This document shows, in pieces, positions 1-9,116 of a DNA stretch of 55,959 bases (position 1 is its first letter; the number at the start of each line of letters is the position of its first letter). Below the pieces are notes generated by a model. That model was not told the origin of the DNA, did not search any database, and worked only from the letters and a program-made list of their open reading frames with translations. The stretch is from Chthonomonadaceae bacterium. GTDB lineage: Bacteria; Armatimonadota; Chthonomonadetes; Chthonomonadales; Chthonomonadaceae. Both the position numbers and the translations under genes were made by a program. Location: the NCBI GenBank assembly GCA_025352825.1, contig JANXSG010000037.1, forward strand, positions 1 through 55,959, in the 5' to 3' direction.

Positions 1-346
1 TGTCCACCACTGGCACCACACGTTCGCCTGCAGCTACACGAGCCATGGCAGCAGGTATAAAATCGTGTGGCAGTACGGACTGCTGTTTGACAGCCGCATG
101 GCCAAATGTTGGCGCAACTCCTGTTAGAAGTTTGGGCGCAGATAGTCCAAATTTCTTGAGAGCAAAAATTGCCTGTTCGCCTGGCTGGCCTGCACGTGCC
201 GCCAGAATATTTTTCTGTCCGATGTTGGTGAGGTACCAGGCATAACCAAGTGCCGAAGCAATAGAATCAGTATCCGGCCTCTGATGACCGATTACATAAG
301 TCATCTCTGGGTTCCAACGGTCGTATTTATCGGAGGACTTGAGCAT
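1..346 (-). CDS. Family II (DHH) manganese-dependent inorganic pyrophosphatase, N-terminal part, runs off the window
   Basis: Translating the minus strand from the ATG at 346 gives 115 codons that stay open to the window edge. Residues 18-32 read VIGHQRPDTDSIASA, the first metal motif of DHH phosphoesterases (H21, D25 and D27 as predicted Mn ligands). A segment resembling the start of the CBS/DRTGG regulatory insert follows (ARAGQPGEQA, then a stretch like F-G-L-x-x-P-x-L-L-T). Family II PPases hydrolyse PPi to phosphate in the cytosol; forms with a CBS insert are regulated by adenine nucleotides. A TGA lies directly before the ATG, so the start is this ATG or the ATG at 304. The DHH motif and C-terminal domain lie outside the window, so activity cannot be judged. 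A nearby DHH exopolyphosphatase or RecJ-like call is less likely because of the PDTDS spacing. Confidence 0.8.
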   Translation of the reverse strand, partial: MLKSSDKYDRWNPEMTYVIGHQRPDTDSIASALGYAWYLTNIGQKNILAARAGQPGEQAIFALKKFGLSAPKLLTGVAPTFGHAAVKQQSVLPHDFIPAAMARVAAGERVVPVVD

Positions 347-686
347 TCACTCTGCTTTCTGAGGTATCTATACACTATGTGCTTGCCACTGCAAATTCCA
401 ACCTTGGGGAAGGCACAGCATTTCATCACTCAACGACGGACTGATAACTCTTCAATTTGACGAGATAAAATACATTCGATTAAAATGTTAATTACAGTTT
501 ACCTTCTATCCACCCTAGCTTCATCGAGCCGGAAGGCATTCTTAAGAATTGTATTATTTTATTATGTGCATTACTCTATTTATCAAAGAGGTGAATATGT
601 TCTATTCAAAGTTAGGAAGTAAATAAATTCCTGGCTGGCAGTGAAATAACTTTTTATGGCACATGATTTCCGAGTCTTATGAGGAG

Positions 687-894
687 ATTGCAAAACCTAG
701 GGAAATGCAATTTATTGCTTAACCCCCTGACCCCTTCCCTGATTACCTTGTTCTTTGGAGAGAAAGGGGAATCTTTATCGTTGATTCTCCCCCTTCCTTA
801 ACACAAACAGCTTTATCGTCTGAGTGTGCAGGGAAGGGGGCCGAGGGGTTAGGCAAAGCAGTAATCAAATATGAAATATTTTTAGTTTTGCAAT
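687..894. repeat. MITE-like palindromic element of about 208 bp
   Basis: The ends are a perfect 10-bp inverted repeat (ATTGCAAAAC at 687-696, GTTTTGCAAT at 885-894). Inside, a second G/C-rich arm pair faces each other: TGCTTAACCCC then CCCCTTCCCT near 717-740, against AGGGAAGGGG then GGGGTTAGGCA near 830-856. There is no reading frame. The whole unit can fold into one long imperfect hairpin, the typical form of a non-autonomous miniature element. The 13-mer GGTAATTGCAAAA from its right end (read on the minus strand) recurs at 39928-39940 beside another palindromic element. Confidence 0.6.
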
Positions 895-1280
895 TACCCG
901 ATATACTATTGAAAGTGGACTGTTATAAATAAATGGAAAATTTTATTTCAAATATTGGGAACAAAAATTACGCTTTTCTCGTCGAACAATCAGCCCCGTT
1001 GCTGCTGTATGCACCCCTTGTGCGACAAAGTGCGAGGAAGATATTGCAGCGATTAGTATCACACTCATCGTATCTACCTACATCCTATCAAAACATAGGA
1101 AATCCTCCCCAGCATATCTAGTTCTGAGCACCGTATTTCCAGCTTGATGCCAGTACCCACATAACTGCACATTTTCATGCGTGGTGGCGCCTATTCAACA
1201 TTGCTATGCTTAGCAGATGGAAGGCAATGCCTGACTTCTCTCTGCTAGCGGCAGCGTTCTGCTTTGAGGAGTAAAATATC
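895..1280. other. Intergenic stretch without a supported gene
   Basis: Only short frames occur here, and none has a ribosome binding site or a recognisable protein motif. The last 15 bases (TTTGAGGAG plus nine spacer bases) are the Shine-Dalgarno region of the gene starting at 1281. Confidence 0.5.
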
Positions 1281-3398
1281 ATGTCTTCACCCCGTTTGAT
1301 GTGCCAATTGAGCATTCCCGGCCGATTTGACGCAAGAAATATAAGAAAAAGAACAATTTCAGGCTTGTTACTGATTTGTATGATGTCCTACCAGGGAATG
1401 GCGCACGGAGCTGTCATTCCCAAAATCACCACTTCCTCGACTGCAAAATCTACTCTCATGACCATAAGAAGATCGACCCAGTCGCCAGTTCCCGTTAGCC
1501 CTATTTCTGCGCCAACGAACGTAGCGGTACATGGTGCCTGGGTGCTTGGAGCATCCACGGATAAGCTGACATGGGATGCTGTTCCAGGGGCAGTCTCCTA
1601 TAATGTCTACTTTACCACTAACTACGATCCGATACTTACTGGAGTAACCACTAACTCCTGCTCCGTCCCTGCAAATCTCTGGCACAGCTACAGATACACT
1701 ATCACAGCCATAGCCTCCAGTGGACAGGAGAGTATTCCAAGTACCCCTATAAGTTCTTTGGGTGCTAATGACCCTGCTATTCAGCCAGCAAATCCTACAC
1801 CTTTTCCGAAAGGAGCTCCAAAAATTGTTTACACTCGCGTGGAGTGGAATCTCAACAGTCCACGGGTGGTTATAAGCTGGCAGGGACATAGCGGATATAA
1901 CTATTTTAAGATATATCGTGATACCAGACTAATTGGAACTGGAATAACGCCGGTTACTTTCATAGATATCAATGTGCTCCCTGGTGAAACTCATAAATAT
2001 GCCGTCAGTGAAGTAAGTATTGGTTGGCCTAATATCGAGCAGGAAACAGAAAAAACAATTTCATCACTTGTTACTATTCCCGCCTCGCAGCCAACTGCAC
2101 CTTCGGCTCAAGTTCTGAGTGTAACTGACATTGTGCCGAATGATGACGGTGCAAAAATATATTTTACAGCAGTTTTAGGTGCATTAGATTATAGGGCCTA
2201 TAAAGTGAGTCATCCTGGTTCGGTTAAATATAGTGGCGGCGGACTTAGTATCGAAATGAACGGTCTCGATCCTGTGGCCGGTGATGATGTCATCGTCGAA
2301 GCTGTAGATAAACTCGGCCCTTTCCAGACTTTAGATGGCATGTTCTCGCCAGGGATGCAGCAGATGGATGGCAGCGTAATTACGGCAATAAATGGGCAGG
2401 GTGATCCATCAAATATTCCCAATGTTATAGCGACTTCTGCTGTTATCCATCCTGTGCCTGTGCCAATTGCACTGAATGGTACTCAAGTCTTCCTCGATAA
2501 TTTTAGAAACGAACAGCCGCTAGTTGACACACCCTATTCTCAGATTGATAGTGGAGTAACAGGGAATCCAAAACTAACGAGAGATGTAACAGAAGGGCAA
2601 AACGATAAATGGATTATGCGTACGTATGATGCCCACCCAGGTAAATCCCATCTATTCTTTATGGGTTCACACTTCATGGATACACTGTATGATAGGAACC
2701 ACATTCTTAGAGGAAAGACAATTGTTATTCCAAAAGCAAATCCTATCATCGTGCCTGGCCATGTCCTGCATGTTACATTTGAAGTCGATGCCCACCTCTC
2801 ATTAAGACGAGCGCTCGGAGTGATTATAGGTCGGGCGAATGATCCCCTTATAATGCCAACAGCTGGTGGACCGCCAACGAAATCAGGCTATTCCTTCGAC
2901 TGGCAGATACGTGCAGACACCCACAAAGCAGAGGTATTCAATAACCTGCTGCCTTACAATGTAGGACGAGATACCCATATGACGAATCCATATCAGCCAT
3001 TGCGTGGCAACATCAGTGGCAACTTCTATCCCGGAGGGCTCAACGGCAGTATGGAATCGCTGGATAACAGGCATAAATTCGACTTGTACATTTCCAGCGT
3101 TCGGTTCGTTGCCATTGAAGCAGGAGTTCTTGTGAAAGATGAAGATCTCACTCAAATAGTAAATCGAGATACCCAGTTGGTTGAGAATCAAACTTTGAAC
3201 TGGTTCAACAACACCCCGCTGGCTTTGAATTTCTATCACTCGATATATCACTCAGATGCAGATCATATCGATCTGCTTTCTGGTGAGCAGGTACCTTATG
3301 CATTCTATTGGCTCAACTACCGCCCATACGCAGATGAGCGACATTGGGACAATATGGGATTTGAAGTGCTGAATTCATTTCCACCAAGCGTTAACTAA
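1281..3398 (+). CDS. Exported fibronectin type III-like protein, paralogue A
   Basis: This 705-residue protein begins with a basic stretch (RNIRKR) and a hydrophobic segment ending near AHG around residues 25-43, consistent with a Sec signal. Two FnIII-like beta domains follow (about 77-150 and 165-270; cues are LGASTDKLTWDAVPGAVSYN and YFKIYRD). A third beta-rich segment covers about 283-370. A conserved module of unknown fold covers about 395-700 and contains DNFRNE, WIMRTYDAHPGKSH and HIDLLSG. The start is supported by GAGGAG nine bases upstream, an arrangement identical to that of the paralogue at 4021. Similarity to that paralogue spans the full length. I do not recognise the C-terminal module. 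A surface or secreted carbohydrate-binding or adhesive role is possible, but that is inference. Confidence 0.8.
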   Translation: MSSPRLMCQLSIPGRFDARNIRKRTISGLLLICMMSYQGMAHGAVIPKITTSSTAKSTLMTIRRSTQSPVPVSPISAPTNVAVHGAWVLGASTDKLTWDAVPGAVSYNVYFTTNYDPILTGVTTNSCSVPANLWHSYRYTITAIASSGQESIPSTPISSLGANDPAIQPANPTPFPKGAPKIVYTRVEWNLNSPRVVISWQGHSGYNYFKIYRDTRLIGTGITPVTFIDINVLPGETHKYAVSEVSIGWPNIEQETEKTISSLVTIPASQPTAPSAQVLSVTDIVPNDDGAKIYFTAVLGALDYRAYKVSHPGSVKYSGGGLSIEMNGLDPVAGDDVIVEAVDKLGPFQTLDGMFSPGMQQMDGSVITAINGQGDPSNIPNVIATSAVIHPVPVPIALNGTQVFLDNFRNEQPLVDTPYSQIDSGVTGNPKLTRDVTEGQNDKWIMRTYDAHPGKSHLFFMGSHFMDTLYDRNHILRGKTIVIPKANPIIVPGHVLHVTFEVDAHLSLRRALGVIIGRANDPLIMPTAGGPPTKSGYSFDWQIRADTHKAEVFNNLLPYNVGRDTHMTNPYQPLRGNISGNFYPGGLNGSMESLDNRHKFDLYISSVRFVAIEAGVLVKDEDLTQIVNRDTQLVENQTLNWFNNTPLALNFYHSIYHSDADHIDLLSGEQVPYAFYWLNYRPYADERHWDNMGFEVLNSFPPSVN

Positions 3399-3438
3399 GA
3401 ATAAGGGGCATACACATCCGTGTATGCCCCTTATTCTT
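3397..3438 (+). terminator. Strong intrinsic terminator of paralogue A
   Basis: A perfect 19-bp stem (AAGAATAAGGGGCATACAC at 3397-3415, its complement at 3420-3438) has a 4-base loop and ends in a T-rich run. It overlaps the stop codon at 3396-3398. Confidence 0.85.
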
Positions 3439-3552
3439 TTATGCAATTTTTATTGTAACTATTCAGCATGACTATTCGCCACAATCGAATACGTTGTGAC
3501 TTCACTTTCAAATCGTCGGAGCTGTAGACTAATTGAACTTCAAGACAAATTA

Positions 3553-3663
3553 TTAGCCGCAAAAATGCACAAAAAAACAATCTAGAATTTCTAGCATTAT
3601 AAATTCTCCAACAAGTATGTAAGCAATAGTTACTTTGCGCAGTATGTGCTTTTTTGCGGCTAA
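3553..3663. repeat. Short terminal-inverted-repeat element, copy A
   Basis: The element is 111 bp long. It opens with TTAGCCGCAAAAATGCAC and closes with GTGCTTTTTTGCGGCTAA, which are near-perfect inverted complements. The A/T-rich core has no reading frame. Related ends occur at 32324-32440 and 42400-42513. It sits between the two FnIII paralogues. Confidence 0.75.
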
Positions 3664-4020
3664 TCTATCCTCACTAATATTGGTTATAAAACTTATTTCG
3701 ATTTGAGTGCACATGAAAATGACTGTGATTTGATTATTCCGAATAGTTATTTTTTATTAATTGTAAGTTAGATGAATACTTCCTAAATTACGAACTTTTT
3801 TTATCCCTCGATACCTCTTAGTGAATTCTTTCATACAGCCGATAATAGTGCAGTATTGACCTCGAAGTTGATTTAACGATTCCCGCAAATGTTTTATTTA
3901 GTTCTCACCGAGAATATATTTTCATGATGAACATTTTACTATAAATTTTTTGTTTTGTAGCATCGAGTAGTTTTGAACCGCAGGGAAACTGACTATGGAA
4001 AGTTTGAGGAGCACAAAGTT

Positions 4021-6129
4021 ATGCACAAGATTCGTGGAAACACCACTTCATCGATTTCCAGATCAAAATTAGGAATCAATCGAACTTTATCTGGTCTATT
4101 TTTGCTCTTTCTGTTTTACGGTTCGGCCTTTGCGCATAGCGCTATTCTAATATCTTCATCCAAATTGAGTACTGGAAAAACATCTCATCATGCACTATAT
4201 GGACTTTATCAAGCACCTGTAATACTAAATACGATTGTAGCGCCAACCAATCTATCAGTACGGGGAGTTTGGACATTAGGTGCCTCGACCGATAAACTAA
4301 CCTGGGATGCCGCACGAGGGGCAGCTTCCTATAACGTATATTTCACCACTAATTACGACCCGATCTTGACGGGAGTATTTTCGACGACATGTGTGTTGCC
4401 GACAAATTCCTGGCACAGCTATCGATATACAGTAACAGCTGTGGCGAGTAACGGACAGGAGAGTATGCCAAGTGCGCCTGTAAACTCATTAGGTGCCGAG
4501 AATCCTAAGAAAACTCCTGCAAAACTACGTGCCGCTCCCAAAGGACCGCCGAAAATAGTATATACCAGTGTCGATTGGAATCTTGGCTTACCGAGAGTAG
4601 AACTAAGCTGGCAGGCGCACAGCGGCTTCGATTATTTTAAAATATATAGGGATAGCAAACTGATCAGGACTGGGATTACTCCGGTGAGTTTCATTGATAT
4701 GAATGTTCGCCCAGGGGAAACCCACAGCTATGCTGTCAGCGAAGTGAGTGTGGGCTGGCCGGCTTTTGAGCAGGAGACAGCCAAAACGAACTCTTCTCTC
4801 GTAACTATCCCTATGGTTCCGCCTCAATATAAATCTCCAAATACACTACACATTACTGATATCGTGCCTAACGATGATGGAGCAAAGATATATTTCGCTG
4901 CAATTCCCGGGGCGGTAGATTACAGAGCATTCAAAATCACTCATCCAAACTCAGTAAAATATAGCGGAGGGGGTCTTAGCATTGAGTTAAACGGACTAGA
5001 TCCCGTTGCTGGAGACGATGTGATTGTGGAGGCAGTTGACAAGCTCGGGCCGTTTCAAACATCTGATGGCATGTATTCGCCAGGTATGCATCAGCTAAAT
5101 GGAAATATTATTTCAGCTATAAACGGACAAGGTGATCCCTCCAACGTTCCGAATGTCATTGCTGCGTCCGCGATTATTCATCCGGTTCCAGCGCCATTTG
5201 TTTTGAATGGGGAACAGGTATTTCTGGATAACTTCAGAAACGAACATCCTCTTGTCAGCGTACCCTATGCTCAGATTGACTCAGGTGTCACTGGCAATTC
5301 AAAACAGAAGAGAGACATCACCGAAGATCAGAACGATAAATGGATTATGCGTACTTACGATGCACATCCGGGTAAATCGCACCTATTTTTCATGGGATCC
5401 CACTTCATGGATACCCTGTACGATAGGAATCATGTTCTTTTGGGGAAGACGATTGTTATCCCCAAGGCGAACCCCGTGATAACGCCAGGACAAGTGCTTC
5501 ATGTAACCTTTGAAGTGGACGCTCATCTCTCCCTGCGCCGATCACTTGGACTCATCATTTCCACAGCGAATGATTCTCTGATTATGCCTACTGGAGGCGG
5601 CCCGCCTACCAGATCAGGATATTCATTCGAATGGAAAATCCGTCCAGATTTCCACGAAGCACTAGTTTACAGAAATCGAATTCCTTTCAAAGTGAACAGA
5701 GATACCCATACTCATAATTACAGGCAATCATCACGCGGAAATAGCAGCGGGAGTCTATATCCTGGAGGCCTAAATGGCGGCATGGATTCTCTAGATTCCA
5801 GGCATAAATTTGATCTGTTTATTTCCAACACACACTATGTGGCGCTGGAAGAGGGAATAGTCGTAAAGGATGAGGATCTCACTCAAATAGTAAATCCAGA
5901 TTCTATGATGGTAGAGAATCAAACCTTAAATTGGCTTATCAACGCACCGTTGGCTATAAATTTCTACCATTCTATCTATCATTCAGATGCTGATCATATT
6001 GACCTTTTGTCTGGAGCTGTAGAACCCTACCCATTCTATTGGCTAAACTATCGCCCTTATGGAGATGAACGGCACTGGGACAACATGGGTTTTGAAGTTC
6101 TAAACTCATTTCCCATTAAATTCAAATAA
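4021..6129 (+). CDS. Exported fibronectin type III-like protein, paralogue B
   Basis: This 702-residue product is closely similar to the protein at 1281-3398 along its whole length and is almost certainly a tandem duplicate. The frame stays open upstream to a TTG at 3973, but GAGGAG nine bases before the ATG at 4021 matches the paralogue exactly, so 4021 is preferred. The N-terminus has basic residues and then a hydrophobic stretch (LSGLFLLFLFYGSAFA, residues about 23-38) ending in an AFA signal-peptidase-like site. Two FnIII-like domains, a third beta segment and the same C-terminal module (DNFRNE, WIMRTYDAHPGKSH, HIDLLSG) follow. Divergence is greatest in the signal region and in the linker near residue 160. 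Function is unknown. The copies sit about 600 bp apart, each with its own ribosome binding site, and A has its own terminator, so they are probably transcribed separately. Confidence 0.8.
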   Translation: MHKIRGNTTSSISRSKLGINRTLSGLFLLFLFYGSAFAHSAILISSSKLSTGKTSHHALYGLYQAPVILNTIVAPTNLSVRGVWTLGASTDKLTWDAARGAASYNVYFTTNYDPILTGVFSTTCVLPTNSWHSYRYTVTAVASNGQESMPSAPVNSLGAENPKKTPAKLRAAPKGPPKIVYTSVDWNLGLPRVELSWQAHSGFDYFKIYRDSKLIRTGITPVSFIDMNVRPGETHSYAVSEVSVGWPAFEQETAKTNSSLVTIPMVPPQYKSPNTLHITDIVPNDDGAKIYFAAIPGAVDYRAFKITHPNSVKYSGGGLSIELNGLDPVAGDDVIVEAVDKLGPFQTSDGMYSPGMHQLNGNIISAINGQGDPSNVPNVIAASAIIHPVPAPFVLNGEQVFLDNFRNEHPLVSVPYAQIDSGVTGNSKQKRDITEDQNDKWIMRTYDAHPGKSHLFFMGSHFMDTLYDRNHVLLGKTIVIPKANPVITPGQVLHVTFEVDAHLSLRRSLGLIISTANDSLIMPTGGGPPTRSGYSFEWKIRPDFHEALVYRNRIPFKVNRDTHTHNYRQSSRGNSSGSLYPGGLNGGMDSLDSRHKFDLFISNTHYVALEEGIVVKDEDLTQIVNPDSMMVENQTLNWLINAPLAINFYHSIYHSDADHIDLLSGAVEPYPFYWLNYRPYGDERHWDNMGFEVLNSFPIKFK

Positions 6130-6269
6130 GTGGAGAGTTAGTTATAGTTATTTAGCTCCACCTCTCCAGTTTTGGTCAGAAGTGCGGTGGGCATAAACTT
6201 TAGAATATGAGATTTTGTCGGTCAATATCTACAGTGAAACCCTGTAATTTGAACGGGCTACCGGAAAGT

Positions 6270-6430
6270 TTATGCAGCTAGATCGAGTTTGCCCAGGTAG
6301 AATAGTTCGGCAATTCTAAAACTTTCGAAGTTGTAAAAACTGCGGGCATTGGTTTTTATTCGCTAAATTGACCGTTAATGTTCTCGGCAATTGCATTGGT
6401 AACACGGTGACGAATGTAGTTTGTCCATCA
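6270..6430 (-). pseudogene. C-terminal remnant of an ISL3-family transposase
   Basis: On the minus strand one frame gives NYIRHRVTNAIAENING and a shifted frame gives IKTNARSFYNFESFR followed by a segment close to ELFYLGKLDLAA and a stop (TAA at 6272-6270). These are the last conserved blocks of ISL3 (IS204/IS1001-like) transposases, NAIAEG and ARGF-x-NF-x-x-FR. A frameshift separates them and everything upstream is missing. An 11-bp inverted repeat (GCATAAACTTT at 6191-6201, AAAGTTTATGC at 6265-6275) may be an old IS end. Confidence 0.7.
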
Positions 6431-6503
6431 AGACGGAATGAAATGCAAATGCTGGGGAGAAATTACTTAGTAGGAGCTTTTCGAGCGGTGACGAGATGGA
6501 GTA

Positions 6504-7140
6504 CTAGTATCGAAACAAGAATTGCATGAGACTCTCACCCATTGCTGCTTTTGTGTCAACATCAAGAGTACAGACATAGTGAGATCCACTTCTATTAAAT
6601 ACGACCATAGACTTTCGAACTACTTGAATAAGCCGCCAATCGACCGCACCTTCATCTGCCATTGGTTCGTCTGCAGTGAGAAAGAAGTAGTTTCACACTC
6701 TACCTTTCCTAATTAGTCCTGCCAGACCGCTATCACTAGCGCTAAGTCGAACAACGGGCGCTACCAAGAGTGTGCTGCTCTCCAATTCATCGATTTCACA
6801 ACCATGGCTCAAAACGACAATTCTCGCTGGGTGTTGCTTCAATTCGCAATCTGGTTCGCTGCTCGAAGGAACGAAAATATCTACTTTCTTGATTATATCC
6901 CCTTGATCGAGGAGTTCAGCCGGCTGGACGACATGCATTACCAGTCCAGTCCTCCAATCAAAAAGGAACTGGTCCGTCGTAGTATTGTGAGTTGTCTTTA
7001 CTCAGTTTCGCAAATCTTGATCTGAAATCAGCAGTGAGTTCTTCATGAGTGATCGGGTCTACTACATCAAATAATGTTGATATTTCCGTTTCTGCAGAAA
7101 TGGGTCGGTTAAGCTTGGTATCAGAGATATTCGTAGGCAC
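6504..7140 (-). pseudogene. Conserved hypothetical protein (LSHGCEID motif) broken by a frameshift and a stop codon
   Basis: The minus strand reads from a possible GTG at 7140 through SQYYDGPVPF and then hits TGA in a run of five T (about 6957-6962). Removing one T continues as DWRTGLVMHVVQPAELL, then RIVVLSHGCEIDELESSTLL and GLAGLIRKGRV. Next comes a second, in-frame TGA (near 6690-6692). The same frame continues with NYFFLTADEPMADEGAVDWR and ends at TAG (6506-6504). Protein-like sequence on both sides of both lesions shows a gene of about 210 codons that has died. The frame is open further 5' to about 7180 without a clear start. I recall the motif from uncharacterised proteins only and assign no function. 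Confidence 0.7.
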
Positions 7141-7249
7141 AATCGACCGCTTAGAATCAGACTGTTTTGGGTTTTGATTAATTGCGTCATTTTATTTCCC
7201 TAAGCTGGCAAATCCAGAACCAAAGTGGAACCTATTTAAATGAAATACA

Positions 7250-7269
7250 CGACGAAATGAATTTCTTCG
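7250..7269. repeat. Solo terminus of the element at 39944-40066
   Basis: CGACGAAATGAATTTCTTCG here matches the terminal inverted repeat of the 123-bp element at 39944-40066. No partner arm was seen nearby, so this is a truncated copy or a solo end. Confidence 0.55.
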
Positions 7270-7454
7270 TAAATCGATATTGAGTTCATTTTGAACGCAA
7301 TATAACTTCAAAGGTACTATTCACCATCATGTGAATTCTGCTTAACTATACCATGAATACTAATATTGATATTCTCGCAGGGAATGCTGCTTAGTTATGA
7401 GGATATACTTACGTCGGTATACTGATATACAAACTACCTGAAACCACGCTAAGC

Positions 7455-7500
7455 ATCGAGATCATTATTACTCATCTATCGAGATCATTATTACTCATCT
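7455..7500. repeat. Perfect 23-bp tandem duplication
   Basis: The 23-mer beginning ATCGAGATCATTATT and ending ACTCATCT occurs twice back to back (7455-7477 and 7478-7500), shortly before the broken winged-helix gene. This looks like a recent slippage or insertion scar. Confidence 0.9.
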
Positions 7501-7515
7501 AAGGTACCGTACAAA

Positions 7516-7760
7516 ATGTCAAATCCAATAAAATCATCCAAATCTGATGTCCGACGCGCGATGGTGAGTCATCATTTCTCGCCTTGCTCAACACTCACGG
7601 CAGCATTCAATCGACTTCGAAGTGTTCAATATAACCCAATCGCGCCAGTGGGGTGCAACCATTATCTGGTGCTCGAGGCGCGATTGCCAGGCTATACGCA
7701 GTAGGAGACAGGCAGAAAATCATTGGAATCCAGTTCTACATTTTGAAAGAACCCCGGTAA
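7516..7760 (+). pseudogene. Broken N-terminal fragment of a winged-helix DNA-binding protein (YcaQ/HTH_42-like)
   Basis: The frame from ATG 7516 encodes VRRAMVSHHFSPC and then a segment like RLRSVQYNPIAPVGCNHYLV, followed by LEARLPGY. This resembles the start of YcaQ-like winged-helix proteins, whose family pattern is Q-x-D-P-x-x-x-V-x-x-x-H-x-L-V-L-x-x-R-x-P-G-Y. The frame ends at a TAG at 7702. A neighbouring frame continues with AVGDRQK, which fits the family (G-D-W-Q-K), so a frameshift lies near 7698. The remaining 300 or so residues of the family are absent. YcaQ relatives unhook DNA interstrand crosslinks; this fragment cannot. Confidence 0.55.
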
Positions 7761-7855
7761 TTCGATGCCAAGCATTTGTCGATAAAGATCTGTATCATTT
7801 TTAATTGAAAAGTATACCAGAATCACAATTATTCATAGACTTTCTGGTAGTGCCT

Positions 7856-8872
7856 CTAAAACTTCACTTCATTAATTTTTTCCGCATCGAAAACCAACCC
7901 AATACTTCTTCTCCAGGCATCAAGAGCAGCCATATTTCCTAGAGTGTCGTCCCATGTCATACAGGGAGATGGAGCCTCTTTATGTTCGAGATATTGAGCC
8001 ACCGTATCTGCTTCTAAGGAATATAGTCCCCGGCTTCCATGCACTGTTACTACATCCGGATCTTTACCTGCTCGATTTACTAATATCTTATTTTCGCCCT
8101 CTCCTGGAAACCATGGATTAGGTACGCGGATGTTGCCTTCGGATCCCCAGATTCGCAGTTCGCTATCGACACCAACTTGAGTACCGCAGGTTAGGTTTGC
8201 CACCAGGCCGCTGGGAAAAATAAGGGCGGCGGTGGCCTGTTCATCGACTCTTGAGATTGGGCCGATATATCCAACGCCTTTTAATTCGAACGGTTCAGCG
8301 CCCGCAATCAACCTGGCCATGCTGGTGGTGTAGCATCCCACATCCATAATTCCGCCACCCCCAGCCGGATTGGACAATCGGATATTCTCATGTTTCGGTC
8401 CCATGTTGTAACTGAAATGTGCCTGAATCACTCGAACTTCACCAATTACTCGGCTAGTTACCAGCTCCTGTAATTTCGCAGTTTGTGGGTGGCAGCGGTA
8501 CATGAAAGCTTCCATTAAAAATACTCCATGTTTACGGACAGAAGCAATCGTTCGAACTGCTTCTGGATAGTTCAATGTGAATGGTTTTTCACAAAGAATA
8601 TGCTTGCCAGCTTCGGCACATTTCATTGTCCATTCTGCATGAAGATGGTTTGGCAGAGAAATATAGATCGCATCCACCTCAGGATCATCCACCAGAGATT
8701 GATAAGAGGGATGTCGACGAGTCATACTATGCTCGTTTCCAAAAATATCTGCTGCCTCTTGCGTGCGGCTTCCCACCGAGATTAAAATTCCTGTTTCGGA
8801 GAGTGGAACTGCTTTTGCGAAGGTACCAGCTATTTTCCCTGTTCCCATAACTCCCCATCTTAATTTTTTCAT
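7856..8872 (-). CDS. Gfo/Idh/MocA family NAD(P)-dependent oxidoreductase (sugar or dihydrodiol dehydrogenase-like)
   Basis: This 338-residue cytosolic enzyme has the Rossmann motif GVMGTGKIA (residues 7-15), the family signature CEKP with catalytic Lys96 (94-97), MEAFMYRCHP (120-129) and a conserved DVGCYT near 178. The MEAF-x-Y-R-x-H-P block is typical of the D-xylose dehydrogenase / dimeric dihydrodiol dehydrogenase branch. The second domain is the usual beta-sheet dimerisation fold. No signal peptide is present, unlike the paralogue at 38489. The gene stands alone, divergent from the polysaccharide operon, and its substrate cannot be read from the sequence. Confidence 0.85.
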   Translation of the reverse strand: MKKLRWGVMGTGKIAGTFAKAVPLSETGILISVGSRTQEAADIFGNEHSMTRRHPSYQSLVDDPEVDAIYISLPNHLHAEWTMKCAEAGKHILCEKPFTLNYPEAVRTIASVRKHGVFLMEAFMYRCHPQTAKLQELVTSRVIGEVRVIQAHFSYNMGPKHENIRLSNPAGGGGIMDVGCYTTSMARLIAGAEPFELKGVGYIGPISRVDEQATAALIFPSGLVANLTCGTQVGVDSELRIWGSEGNIRVPNPWFPGEGENKILVNRAGKDPDVVTVHGSRGLYSLEADTVAQYLEHKEAPSPCMTWDDTLGNMAALDAWRRSIGLVFDAEKINEVKF

Positions 8873-8997
8873 AATTACCCTTGTCTAAACGTTATATTTG
8901 CTAAATTGCCTGTCCTCAGACTTCTTCAATTACAGTCGTGGTTCCTTCCAAATTCTAGTAGAGGGGTAGTATCATGATGGAAAAAATTTGATATTGC

Positions 8998-9026
8998 TTG
9001 ACTTTGATCGTCAGGATAGCTATAAT
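8998..9026 (+). promoter_or_regulatory. Near-consensus sigma-70 promoter of the polysaccharide operon
   Basis: TTGACT (8998-9003), exactly 17 bases of spacer, then TATAAT (9021-9026). The predicted start near 9033 leaves a leader of about 84 bases before the ATG at 9117. It is the best promoter match I saw in the window. Confidence 0.8.
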
Positions 9027-9116
9027 ACAAGTATAAGTACTGATAGAATCTAACGTTTTTTTATTGTCAGCATTCGTTCACAGGGTTTAAAAAACGTAGA
9101 TTATCCCCTCTTAAAA

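Noticed and set aside
933-1121. 62-codon frame after the MITE-like element
   Set aside because: No ribosome binding site, composition not protein-like and no recognisable motif; neighbouring frames look equally good.
1368-1889. 173-codon minus-strand frame inside FnIII paralogue A
   Set aside because: It is antisense to a gene with clear domains and signal peptide, and is not conserved as a frame in paralogue B.
7455-7500. Possible CRISPR or iteron array from the 23-bp repeats
   Set aside because: Only two copies, directly adjacent with no spacers, so a simple tandem duplication.
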